A DNA stretch of 64,000 bases from Tetraselmis striata (lineage: Eukaryota; Chlorophyta; Chlorodendrophyceae; Chlorodendrales; Chlorodendraceae): contig VCJN01001856.1 in assembly GCA_006384855.1 (NCBI GenBank), positions 62,001 to 126,000 on the forward strand, given 5' to 3'. The position numbers were made by a program, and so were the translations under genes. Under the pieces are notes generated by a model that was not told where the DNA came from, ran no database searches, and saw nothing but the letters and a program-made list of their open reading frames with translations. Positions within the stretch are counted from its first letter, which is position 1. Each line of letters starts with the position of its first letter. Below are positions 44,013 to 54,435 of this stretch, one piece after another.

Positions 44013-45994
44013 ATATATATATATATGCATGCACATGTACATACGTATACACACATCATACATTCATATAAATAAGCTGGATATAGCATTGACTACAGTA
44101 TGTAAAAGTAACTACAGTATGTGTGCACGTTCAATGAGTAATAATGGCGGGTAGAAAAGGGGTAGAGCTGACATGGATGGCACCATCCTTTGGAGTCATT
44201 CACATCGCTCTCGCTGGAACTCGGGCCAGGGTCGGCTGTATTCGCGCGCACCTCCAGCATGCCGTCCGGCGTGAGGCGGAAGCAGTCGATGGCGATGTCC
44301 GGGGAGTGATTGAACTGATCCGCGCCGCCCGCAGGCAGGCACAGCGCCGTCTGCTCCGCCGCCCCCTCGCCGCCCTCGCCGCCGCGGATCAGCAGCCTCA
44401 GCCGCGTGGAGCGCGTCTGCAGCGCGGCGCGCGCCCAGAGGTAGCCCTCCAGCGTGACGGTGAACGTCTCAAACAGCGCCGCCGCCTCGCCGCCCGCCTC
44501 CTGCAGCAGCGCGTCCAGGGCCCAGTAGTCCGCCTCCGCCGCCTTGCGCAGCCGCTGCGCCAGGGCGTAGTGCTCGCTGCCTGCGGGCGGGCGGGTCGGG
44601 CGACACCGTGAATCAAGGGGGGGGGGGGGGGGGGGGGGTTGAGGGGGATTTAATCCGCCAGCCTCGATGGCCCCCATATATCAGCGAGGCCGAGACAATG
44701 CCACGCCATTTCCGGCCGGCGTGCTGGTGATTCGGCCCACAAAGCGCCCCCCCCCCTTCCGTGACAAGCTCGCAACTGTGCGATGACAAGCTAGCGACCG
44801 CAAAGACTGCCGGGTATGATTTACATGATTCTAGAGCAATCCCCGTTGGAAACAGTGGTTCAGTGGGCGGGATGATGTGCCCTATGAGTGCTGCCGATTT
44901 GGCATATCAGTATTTTCAAGGATGAAGTTTCAGGAGAACTCGTAAACTCCCTAACGGTACCCAAGTAGCGGGATTTTAATATAAATGGACCGGTGCGATG
45001 TGGTCTGTCCACAGCGTGGTTTCGGAGCGGCAGCGTCGGAAACGACCGCCGAGGAATCGATGCCGACGAATAGCGACCTAATACGAGGAGAAAGCAGAAA
45101 GGTTGCTTTTGCCGATCGAGTCGCTGCTGGCTATCGACCACAGCGACTATCATTATGTCATCAGCGATCGTCACACGTTTTATTGGAGCAAATCATCAGC
45201 GTAGTGGCAACCTAAGGGGGCCGATCGACGCACTTGGAAGAACGCAATTTATAAGAACGCGCCAGGCCCTTGTCGGGTCAATATTTAACGAAATAACCAC
45301 GGAGCGAAGAAATTTTGCCGGCACCTCAGTTTCTGCATCAGCAAACATTACGCACTCGTTCTTCTTAGTCCGTCAGCACTGTTAGTCATGCCGATAAAAG
45401 CCTGCGTTTAAGCGGCCTGTGTTGATGATCCTCTAACATCGGTAGTGCTGTCAGCGGAGGATTGTTTTATTTATGTATATAGATAGGTCCTATAGTAGCA
45501 GCCACTATAAACGAGGTAGACGGTGGTGTACGATGGTTTTGGAGCTACTACTGTGGCAGATCGTTCGCCGGCGGTAGTTCTAAAACAATAAACGCATTGC
45601 GGTCTGATAGGCGGTCGATCGGCCACTTTTGGAGTTTTGGGGCCCCGCACCCGCGAGGTTCTCGATTTCGGCGGGGCTCCACAACATCGGCACGTCAAAC
45701 TGCTCCGGCATGTCCATCACGTGCCCTGGCGCGCGGGCCGCCGCCACCGTCCCCCGCCGCCGCGCTGCGCTCCGCCAGCAGGTGCATCACGATCAGGTCC
45801 CTCTCCCCCAGGCCGGGCCGCCCATCGCCCAGGCATGCCAGCGCAGGGGATGCCAGCGCCGCGGCGGCGGTCCAACACTGCGCCAGCGGCACAGATAGCA
45901 CCGTTTCGCCGGCGGTGACGTCGCGCACCGCGCGTTGCCCGCGCCCCGCGCCATCCGCGTCCACGGTACACAGCTCCACCGCTGAAGCGCCCAT
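42229..45994 (-). CDS. SET-domain methyltransferase, Rubisco-LSMT type, with apparent indels
   Basis: Exons 45994-45651, 44580-44252, 43760-43552 and 42705-42229 join in phase, and the first ATG in the frame is at 45994. N-terminus: GRGQRAVRDVTAGETVLSVP, the G-R-G SET entry; then MPEQFDVPMLWSPAEIENLA. The long helical insert AEADYWALDALLQEAGGEAA leads to DQFNHSPDIAIDCFRL (the NHS motif). Exon 3 has FREGEEVFISYGRELST with YGF, the C-terminal SET core. The last exon is the substrate-binding helical region (FRLRPGAPLP, MQLSEVEVAQLQ, LVEKAILQKALDAVDAL). Family members methylate Rubisco, fructose-bisphosphate aldolase or other proteins. Single-base frame breaks are seen near 45735, 42607 and 42462. 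They make this either a young pseudogene or a gene with sequence errors. Confidence 0.8.
43905..44080. repeat. AT-rich microsatellite in SET gene intron 2
   Basis: Mixed (CA)n and (TA)n runs, longest cacacaca... at 43979-44002 followed by TATATA sequence. Confidence 0.9.
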
Positions 45995-46859
45995 CGTGGG
46001 GGCGGCGGTGCGGGGTTCGGGCGTGGACGTGGCGGGAGCTTGGCCGAAAGGCGCCAGACTAGACCGCTGCACCGGCTAGGATACCGTTAATTAATATATT
46101 GCTGCTCGCCGTGGCGGAAATCCGGGAGTGCTGTTGCTGTTGCTGTTGCTCTGACTACCTGTACCTACAAATGCAAGCCAGTACTGTAATCCTTAATACC
46201 GGTACCGCGACGAGTGATCATTTCTTCTTTTTTTCCCGCCCCCGGGACAGGACTGGCACCAGTGAAACCCTTGCAGCGTCTCTACGACGGCCGTTTAGGC
46301 AGCAATCCAGTTACGGAAAGCCCTGGGTAGGCGACGCTCCGTTATGGTGATCATACTACAACGAGCTTCAAATATGTACGACGTGGTGCAGCATGATGCC
46401 GTTTTTGGTAAATTGCGCCCTGCCGGAGTGCTGGCAGCTGGTGGGCAGCAGGCGCCGCCGGCGGACACGCGGCGTGGCAGTGCCGCATGTGTTTTATTGC
46501 GCGCGCCGCGCGCTGAATCGCCCCCAAATCGCGACATCGTCCGTCGTCACGAGCCGAATGAGCGCGGTTGATGCGACGCACCTCCTCATATTTATTGCTG
46601 AGCAGCCGTCTCCCTGTGGCGTGCTCCCTGCTTACCATACGAAAGCCACTCGCTAGTGAAGCTCGCAGCATTGGTAGGCGCGCCTCTGTGGCGGAGACTT
46701 GTGAGCAGGGGAGCAGACGGCAAGCAGCCGGCCCGGGCAGGTGGCTCTCAGTCGGCGACATATATTACTGATAGAACTGCCGGACTGTAATAAGTAAAAG
46801 TCGTCCATAGCCGGCAGCAGTCGAGCCGGGCGCCAGGTGAGGGAGGCGATCAGGGTGCA
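45995..46859. other. Intergenic between divergent SET and SmpB genes
   Basis: Shared upstream region of two divergently transcribed genes. It contains the short LINE insertion at 46222-46346 and CTGTTG-type repeats at 46131-46150. No other gene is recognised. Confidence 0.5.
46222..46346 (-). mobile_element. 125-bp LINE 3' end with target-site duplication
   Basis: Reverse complement of the LINE 3' terminus at 23600-23724 (shared gacggccgtttaggcagcaa and gcagcgtctctacgacgg). It begins with the T-run that is the A-tail. It is flanked by gtgatcat at 46214-46221 and 46347-46354, an 8-bp target-site duplication. It is a severely 5'-truncated insertion. Confidence 0.85.
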
Positions 46860-48513
46860 ATGGCGATGCTTGCCGGTCGAGTGGCGCTTACCTGCACCGC
46901 ATCGACGGCACCGCGGCACCCTCCGAGAACTAGCAGTTGCCAGGGGGCGCTGTCGGGTTGGAGTGCGGGGCGGCCGTGCAGAGGCTGCGTCGGCGCATCG
47001 GCGGGGCGGCCCTCTTCCCGGCCATCGCTGCTGGTGAGCGTTGTCCCCATTCTCGGCCCGTGGAGCAACGTCGCCTGCCGCCTCTGCTTCTCCATCGAAG
47101 ATCCTCACTACTCGCCTCCGTGAACCCACCCCCCTGTGTGCTCTGGGCGCTGTAGGTGTGCGGGGCGGCGGGCAAGGGGTCGGCGGCAGGGCCGGACGAT
47201 CGCCCGGTGAAGGAGGTGCGGCCAGCCGCCACTAATTCTTCCGCTCCCGGTGTGTTTTCTTTACTGCTGTTACTACTGTGGAGGGGGCGGGGTGCTTAGC
47301 TTTCTACATGGCTCGCCGGCATGGTATACGGGAAGCTGACTCATGGCGCCGGATTTGGGCTGTGCAGATTTGCAGGAACCGCAAGGCGAGTTCATGCTCC
47401 GGCAGCATGCGCCCAGCTCCCACAGCCCACAGCATGCTTTGCCCAGAGGCCAGCCTGGGGGGGGGAGGGGGGGCTGCGTGCGAACCGCCTCCCTTGCTGA
47501 TGGGTCGCGCTTGCCTTGGGCCAGGCGACCTTCAACTACGAGGTGCTCGAGAAGTTTGAGTGCGGGCTGGAGCTCCAGGGGTCGGAGGTCAAGTCCATCC
47601 GGGCAGGGCAGGTGCGCGCGGGCAAGGGCCTTCGGGGCATGAGCAGCCACCCCGCGGCCATGCTGCCAGCCATGCACAGCGTCCTACCTACCATCACCAC
47701 CGCCTAGGAGGTGTAGTTGACTTGAGCCCAACATCATCTCGATACTGACGACCGACAACATCGTAGGGAGCAATGAACAATGGAGACTATGATGCAGAAA
47801 GAACGGGAGATACCCTACAAATAGGCGGTCATTCACGATATGATTGAGGGTATATGTCGTGAGTGTTGCATGTCAGTATGCAAGGCTGCATTTGAAGCCA
47901 GCATAGACATAGACACTACAAGGTACTTAGCCCGATGTCGGAGGACCGGTAGGCTGGCATTCCGCGTGGAGTTTTATTGAATGCCGGGTGCCCGCTTGGC
48001 AGGTGTCCCTGCAGGATGCGTTCTGCAAGGTGATCGACGGGGAGATGATCCTGCTCAACACGCACGTCGCACCCAACCAGTACGCCAACGAGTTTGACAA
48101 CCACGACGCCACGCGCATGCGGCGGCTGCTCCTGCGCAAGAAGGAGATCCTCAAGATCAGGCAAAAGACGGAGGAGAAGGGGCTCGCGCTGGTCCCCCTG
48201 CGCATGTACTTCAGGCATCCCCCCCCCCCCCCCCCCCGATGCCAGATGCTCACTGCCATACTGCACATGCTGCCTTCTCCAGGGCTGGCCTGCCTTTGTA
48301 CCCATGCCGCCCCTCGCTCATAGCCGCACCTCACGTCGACTTGTCCTTCTGCCGCTGTGTGGCCCCGCGTCGTCGCCGGCGCCCTGCAGGGCCAGCTGGG
48401 TCAAGGTGGAGATTGCGGTGGCGCGCGGCAAGAACACGGTCGACAAGCGGGACGACATCCGGAAGAAGGACGCCAAGCGCGACCTCGCCCGCATCTCAAA
48501 GCTGCAGTACTGA
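46860..48513 (+). CDS. smpB: SmpB, tmRNA-binding protein, organelle-targeted
   Basis: Five exons in phase: 46860-47033, 47156-47215, 47525-47611, 48003-48214, 48396-48513 (651 nt, 216 aa). The first about 75 residues ([20 protein letters not shown]...) are Ser/Arg/Pro-rich with almost no acids, as in plastid transit peptides. The SmpB core begins [20 protein letters not shown] then [16 protein letters not shown], followed by [40 protein letters not shown] and [16 protein letters not shown]. It ends with the basic tail [19 protein letters not shown]. Bacterial SmpB delivers tmRNA to stalled ribosomes (trans-translation). A nuclear copy suggests this occurs in the plastid. Intron 4 has a GC donor (TTCAG|gcatcc). 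Exon 2 is the least certain, since its sequence is not conserved. Confidence 0.92.
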
Positions 48514-50239
48514 GCGCCGGCTTGGCGACAGCGAGGGGGGCATCCTTCCATGTGTTGCCGGCTCGCGGAATCCCACACTGCCGTTGAATGGCATTGATTT
48601 GCAATTTGAAATTTCTTACAGCTTTGTTCCCGCCAGTCTTCCAACTACACAGGCCAGCTGTCTTACGGCCCGGCTGCATGAGCCCGCATAGGGCCGCCCG
48701 TAGCCCATAGCATGCAGCCCTCTGAAGGCCAGTTCGGACTCCGACATTATGGCGACGCGTGCTTAGCAGCAGTCGGCATGGACGGGGAGCAGCATGATGG
48801 CACTCGGCGGGAGTGCCCCGTTGGTATTGGATGAGCGTGTGTTTGGATCACTGCGTGGTGTTCGACGTAATGCCGGAAATACATGTGCATCAGGCTAGCT
48901 GCCGCATCGGCCATCACATCCCTCGCATTGGTTGGTGGTCGTCCGCGCCTGTGATCACCAGTGGTTGGTGAAGGATCGCTCAGTGGAGCTCGACCGTTAT
49001 TGGTCAATGATGCCATGAATGTGAAGATGTAACACGATATACTGTGCTGCAGTTCAAAGTTCGAATGCATTTACAAGTACGTGCTACATTTGGTAGAGAG
49101 GGGGGGGGGGGGGGGGGGAAGAGCTTTCATGAGCAAACAAAGTGCAGGTGGCGAAAGGTGTGTTTTTCAATATATGTGATACCACGTTGTCACAGTGCAG
49201 CGTGTCGCACAACACAAGTGCTGGCACCTGAAATTTGATTTCGTTACTGAAATTAGCTAGACGTTTAGTTGAGGCGAAATACACCAGAAGGTGAAAAACA
49301 TATAATCACATTGCGCTCTATAAATTGGATTGGAACGTCACGACTGCAGTAATAATACACCCGTCCACACAAGCCTTAGGTCCCATTTTCGCCGAATACG
49401 CGAGTTTCGGAAAAGTAGGGTAACCTTATCTAGGGATCGAAACATGAAACCCTGGGATGTTACACGTTTAGATCAAGTCGTCATCACAATGGGGTTTAAT
49501 CAAGCCCTAATACCCAATAGCTGTGCCATACAGCAAGCCGCCCTGGGCCAGATTGGGCGTTTCAAGTACCCTCTGAACACAGTCATGTGTTGGCGCCCAG
49601 GATGTGCCGCTCCCCATACATACATGAAATGGTAGGATAGGCATGGAGGGGTGAAGAAACATGCTAGCAAAGGGACTAGGGTGGTTTTAGGTGGGTTGGG
49701 GGCATTTCAGCGTGGGCCACTGTACGTTATGTATTGATACCATCGCAATTGCGGCGGTGTTGCCTCGTTGAGCAACTGTTGCAATTCAACCGGAAATTCG
49801 TAGCGGCTCAGGGATTGCTCAGGCGATTCTGAAAAAATATAAACAGCTTGTGCGTAATAGCAACGTTTGGATGTCACAATTTGGCGTGCGTTCCGGCACG
49901 TTCAGCAGGCAACTTTTTCGTCCCTCAACGTACTAGCAGGTGGATTGTATCAAAGTGGCCATAATCACATCATGAGCGTGTAACTGCGCGGTGAATGCGT
50001 CTCGTTTTCCAAACCCGCAGCGTTGAGGCATTACTATTTATGTATTTGCACGCTAATAACCTCTCATACTTGCTTATTCATGCCCCCTTTAGCGATGGGT
50101 ATGGGCGCCAAGCTTTATCCCCTCTTGCTTATCACACCGTTATTTCCACCATCATCCAGGCAATAACGGCCACGCCATTCTCGTTCCACTCGGCCCCCGA
50201 TAACGTAGCCGTGCACTACTAGACAGTCATGGCCCTACA
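48514..50239. other. Spacer in duplication unit 1
   Basis: 3' UTR of SmpB (TGTAA at 49027-49031) and unassigned DNA. Two small frames are shared with unit 2: one near 49445-49580 (MKPWDVTRLDQVVITMGF) and one near 50037-50222 (LHANNLSYLLIHAPF). Neither is recognised. A G run lies at 49099-49119. Confidence 0.45.
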
Positions 50240-50726
50240 GCAATAAAACCCTCGGCCAACCTCACCTGCTCGTGTGCCGCTAGCGGAGGACACTTGCAGG
50301 TGCTTCGGTGGGCAGGGGCGCAGGGTTGTGCCTGGGGAGAAAGCACCTGTGGAGGGGCAGCAGTCGGAGGCCATTTGGAGGTACTGAAGTGGGTGAGAGC
50401 GCAGGGCTGCCCCTGGCACGAAAGCACCTGCCATGGAGCCGCCCTGAGAGGCCAACTGGATGTGCTTTGGTGGGCCCAGGAGGATGGATGCCCCTGGAAC
50501 AAAGGGACGTGTGAGTATGCTGCCTGGGGTGGCCACCTGGAGGTGCTGCAATGGGCCAGGCATCATGGGTGCCCTTGGGATAAAAGTGTCTGCTATTTGG
50601 CAGCCGGGGGAGGCCACTTGGACATTCTGCAGTGGGTAGGAGAGCAAGGCTGCCCCCTGGGGTGGAGAGACATGTTTTGTACCAGCACGTGGAGGCCACT
50701 TCGATGTGCTGCGGTGGGCGTGGGAG
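50240..50726 (+). pseudogene. Truncated ankyrin-repeat coding fragment
   Basis: The frame reads a series of GHLEVLKWVRAQGCPWHEST-type units: GGHLQVLRWAGAQGCAWGES, GGHLEVLKW, RGQLDVLWWAQEDGCPWNKG, GGHLEVLQWARHHGCPWDKS, GGHLDILQWVGEQGCPL. This is the ankyrin-like repeat (G-H-L-x-V-L-x-W-A...G-C-P-W) abundant in algae, amoebae and large DNA viruses. It has no start of its own and is cut at 50726, where SmpB exon-4 sequence begins in another frame, so it is a product of the duplication breakpoint. Confidence 0.8.
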
Positions 50727-51127
50727 CGGCGGCTGCTCCTGCGCAAGAAGGAGATCCTCAAGATCAGGCAAAAGACGGAGGAGAAGGGGCTCGCGCTGGT
50801 CCCCCTGCGCATGTACTTCAGGCATGCCCCCCCCCCTCCGCCCTAGGCCAGATGCCCACTGCCATACTGCACATGTAACCTTCTCCAGGCTGGCCTGCCT
50901 TTGTACCCATGCCGCCCATGCCGCCCCTCGCTCATAGCCGCACCTCACGTCGACTTGTCCTTCTGCCGCTGTGTGGCCCCGCGTCGTCGCCGGCGCCCTG
51001 CAGGGCCAGCTGGGTCAAGGTGGAGATTGCGGTGGCGCGCGGCAAGAACACGGTCGACAAGCGGGACGACATCCGGAAGAAGGACGCCAAGCGCGACCTC
51101 GCCCGCATCTCAAAGCTGCAGTACTGA
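50727..51127 (+). pseudogene. 3' fragment of SmpB (duplicate)
   Basis: Copy of the second half of SmpB exon 4 ([19 protein letters not shown]...), intron 4 and exon 5 ([17 protein letters not shown]...SKLQY, TGA at 51125-51127). It lacks the transit peptide, exons 1-3 and the first part of exon 4. Directly upstream is ankyrin sequence in a different frame. The exon-5 frame is intact, so the duplication is recent or under little decay, but no start would yield SmpB. Confidence 0.9.
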
Positions 51128-53170
51128 GCGCCGGCTTGGCGACAGCGAGGGGGGCATCCTTCCATGTGTTGCCGGCTCGCGGAATCCCACACTGCCGTTG
51201 AATGGCATTGATTTGCAATTTGAAATTTCTTACAGCTTTGTTCCCGCCAGTCCTCCAACTACACAGGCCAGCTGTCTTACGGGCCGACTGCATGAGCCCG
51301 GATAGGGCCGCCCGTAGCCCGTAGCATGCAGCCCTCTGAAGGCCATGTCAGACGGCATAATGGTGACGCGTGCTTCGCAGCAGTCAGCATGGACGGGGAG
51401 CAGCATGATGACACTCGGCGGGAGTGCCCCGTTGGTTTTGGATGAGCGTCACTGCGTGGTGTTCAACGTAATGCCGGAAATACATGTGCATCAGGCTAGC
51501 TGCCGCATCGGCCATCACATCCCTCGCATTGGTTGGTGATCGTCCGCGCCTGTGACCACCAGTGGTTGGTGAAGGATCGCTCAGTGGAGCTAGACCGTTA
51601 TTGGTCAATGATGCCATGAATGTGAAGATGTAACAGGATGTACTGTGCTGCACTTCAAAGTTCGAATGCATTTACACATACGTGCTACATTTGGTAGAGA
51701 GGGGGGGGGGGGGGGGGGAGCTTTCATGAGCAAACGAAGTGCAGGTGGCGGAAGGTGTGTTTTTCAATATATGTGGTATTTGTACACTTCCCACATTCTC
51801 ACAGTGCAGCGTGTCGCACAACACAAGTGCTGGCACCTGAAATTTGAATTCGTTACTGAAATTAGCTAGACGTTTAGTTGAGGCGAAATACACCAGAAGG
51901 TGAAAAACATATAATCACATTGCGCCATAATAAATTGGATTGGAACGTCACGACTGCAGTAATAATACACCCGTCCACACAAGCCTTAGGCCCATTTTCG
52001 CCGAATACGCGAGTTTCGGAAAAGTAGGGCAACCTTATCTAGGGATCGAAACATGAAACCCTGGAATGTTACACGTTTAGATCAAGTCGTCATCACAATG
52101 GGGTTTAGTCAAGCCCTAATACCCAATAGCTGTGCCATACAGCAAGCCGTCCTAGGCCAGATTGGGCGTTTCAAGTACCCTCTGAACACATGTGTTGGCG
52201 CCCAAGATGTGCTGCTCTGCATACATAGACAATTAGATGGTAGGATAGGCATGGAGGGGTGAAGAAACATGCTAGCAAAGGGACTAGGGTGGTTTTAGGT
52301 GGGTTGGGGGCATTTGAGCGTGGGCCACTGTACGTTATGTATTGATACCATCGCAATTGCGGCAGTGTCACCTCGTTGAGCAACTGTTGCAATTCAACCG
52401 GAAATTCATAGCGGTTCAGGGATTGCTCAGGCGATTCTGAAAAGATATGGACAGCTTATGCGTACCAGTAGCGTTTGGATGTCACAATTTGGCGTGCGTC
52501 CGGGCACGTTTAGCAGGCAACTTTTTCGTCCCTCGACGTAGTAGCAGGTGGATTGCATTAAGTGGCCATAATCACATCATGAGCGTGTAACTTTTGCGGT
52601 GAATGCGTCTCGTTTTCTAAACCCGCAGCGATGAGGCATTACTATTTATGTATTTGCACGCTAATAACCTCTCATACTTGCTTATTCATGCCCCGTTTAG
52701 CGATGGGTATGGGCGCCAAGCTTTATCCCCTCTTGCTTATCACAGCGTTGGTACCACCATCATCGAGGCAATAAAGGCCACGACATTCTCGTTCCACTTA
52801 TTGGCCCCCGATAACATCGCCATGCACTACTATAGAAAGGCCTCGCCCTACAGCAAGGAGGCAGCGAGAACCCTCTCATGCTTGAGCATGCAACGATTAC
52901 AAGATTTTTGCCATGAAATTGTTCGGTCAATATGCTCCGCTGCTAAGGCATCGTCCAGGGTATGTGGTAGGGCTGGCCATCAATACGCTCCTACATTCTG
53001 CTATTGGGCTGCGCCTAGCGGGCCACTACGCGGGGAAAATCCGCCCGTGCGGGGCGAGTACATCGCCTTTGAATCGGGATGCGGGTCTCGCGGTAAACCA
53101 CTGTATGAGGGTTTGCACGAGAACCCAAAGCTCATCTCCCCCCTCCCCCCCCCCCCCCCCCCCCCCTCGA
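51128..53170. other. Spacer in duplication unit 2, unassigned ORFs
   Basis: Contains frames shared with unit 1 (near 52053-52262) and a longer one from 52648 (HANNLSYLLIHAPFSDGYG, then PDNIAMHYYRKASPYSKEAA, MQRLQDFCHEIVRSI). In another frame it reads KLFGQYAPLLRHRPGYVVGL then AINTLLHSAIGLRLAGHY. These may be remnants of one protein of unknown family. A G run is at 51701-51719 and a C run at 53145-53166. Confidence 0.35.
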
Positions 53171-53280
53171 TTATATTTCCACCGAGGGGCCCGGCAGGAT
53201 CTCGAACCTGCGCAGAGCGGAATCACAGGCGTAACAGGCAGTCCCCCCCTCCGCCACCTATCACATCTCAAGCCGTTGAT
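53171..53280 (-). other. tRNA-like sequence (degenerate)
   Basis: On the minus strand tggcggag resembles box A, and gcaggttcgagatcctgc resembles a T-arm/box B with one extra base (loop of 8). The 3' side reads cgggcccc, but no complementary 5' acceptor strand is present and the anticodon arm does not fold well. More likely a tRNA-derived relic or SINE head than a functional tRNA. Confidence 0.3.
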
Positions 53281-53349
53281 TAATATTCTAAGTTTATTAT
53301 ATCATTAAAATGCGCCACTGTACCACTCGGCGGTCGGCGCCGCCGGTGC

Positions 53350-54435
53350 AGACATGGCGATACGGACAGATATGTACAGGTCAAGACTTTCGAGGGGGGC
53401 TGTACTTTTGTGAAGGACAGCAAGCGGGTGATGGTTGCAGCGGTGGAGGCCGGCAGGTTGGGCATGCTACAGCGGGGCGTGCAGTGCTGCGGCTGGCCCT
53501 AGTTGCTGTCCCATGCGTCAGACGCCTGCGAGTGGGCAGCTCGAGCAGGGCAATTGGCAGTGCTGAATTGGCTCCAGGAGCTGGGCTGCCCCTTGGATGA
53601 CCTCACCTGCTCGTGGGCCGCTAGCGGAGCAGACATTTGCAGGTGCTGCGGTGGGCCAAGGTGCAAGGTTGTGCCTGGGGTGAAAGCACCTGCACAGGGG
53701 CAGCAGTCGGAGGCCATTTGGAGGTACTGAAGTGGGTGAGAGCGCAGGGCTGCCCCTGGCACGAAAGCACCTGCCATGGAGCAGCCCTGAGAGGCCAACT
53801 GGATGTGCTTTGGTGGGCCCGGGAGCATGGATGCCCCTGGAACAAAGGGACGTGTGAGTATGCTGCCTGGGGTGGCCACCTGAAAGTGCTGCAATGGGCC
53901 AGGCATCAGCACGGGTGCCCTTGGGATAAAGTTGTCTGTCATGTGGCAGCCGGGGGAGGCCACTTGGACATTCTGCAGTGGGCGAGAGAGCAAGGCTGCC
54001 CCCTGGGGTGGAGAGACATGTTTTGCAACAGCACGTGGAGGCAACTTGGATGTGCGATAAAATTGTCTGTCATGTGGCAGCCGGGGGAGGCCACTTGGAC
54101 ATTCTGCAGTGGGCGAGAGAGCAAGGCTGCCCCCTGGGGTGGAGAGACATGTTTTGCAACAGCACGTGGAGGCAACTTGGATGTGCGATAAAGTTGTCTG
54201 TCATGTGGCAGCCGGGGGAGGCCACTTGGACATTCTGCAGTGGGCGAGAGAGCAAGGCTGCCCCCTGGGGTGGAGAGACATGTTTTGCAGCAGCACGTGG
54301 AGGCCACTTGGATGTGCTGCGGTGGGCGTGGGAGCATGGCTACGCCTGCGACTTGGAGCGATGCCTCGTCCATGCAAAGGCATACACGGGCACATCGCAG
54401 TGGCGCAGTGGCTGGAGGAGAAAATGGCAGTGTAA
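53350..54435 (+). pseudogene. Ankyrin-repeat pseudogene
   Basis: The frame VMVAAVEAGRLGMLQ runs into an in-frame TAG (53500-53502) and resumes as ACEWAARAGQLAVLNWLQEL then GCPLDDLTCSWAASG. One inserted base near 53630, compared with 50280, changes frame. It continues as QVLRWAKVQGCAWGEST, GGHLEVLKWVRAQGCPWHES, RGQLDVLWWAREHGCPWNKG, GGHLKVLQWARHQHGCPWDK and GGHLDILQWAREQGCPLGW. Three 131-bp units then shift the frame repeatedly before LDVLRWAWEHGYACDLERCL. With a stop, an indel and frame-changing duplications it cannot encode the original protein. Ankyrin repeats bind proteins; no partner can be inferred. Confidence 0.8.
53925..54315 (+). repeat. 131-bp tandem repeat within the ankyrin pseudogene
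   Basis: Units start at 53925, 54056 and 54187 with gataaa(g/a)ttgtctgtc and run to ggcaacttggatgtgc. Each is 131 bp, one base short of 44 codons, so each copy moves the reading frame. Unit 1 of the large duplication has only one such segment. Confidence 0.9.

Larger units (their letters stand above)
48120..50726 (+). repeat. Segmental duplication, unit 1
   Basis: From inside SmpB exon 4 to the ankyrin sequence ending at 50726. Colinear with unit 2 starting at 50727 (offset 2607 bp at the left end), with high identity through the SmpB 3' end and the spacer. Unit 1 lacks about 740 bp present in unit 2 (roughly 52850-53600). Confidence 0.9.
50727..54320 (+). repeat. Segmental duplication, unit 2
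   Basis: Second copy of the SmpB-3'/spacer/ankyrin segment. It matches 48120-50215 almost continuously to about 52830, then carries about 740 bp missing from unit 1, then the ankyrin part (53600-54320) matching 50250-50726 plus extra internal repeats. Confidence 0.9.
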
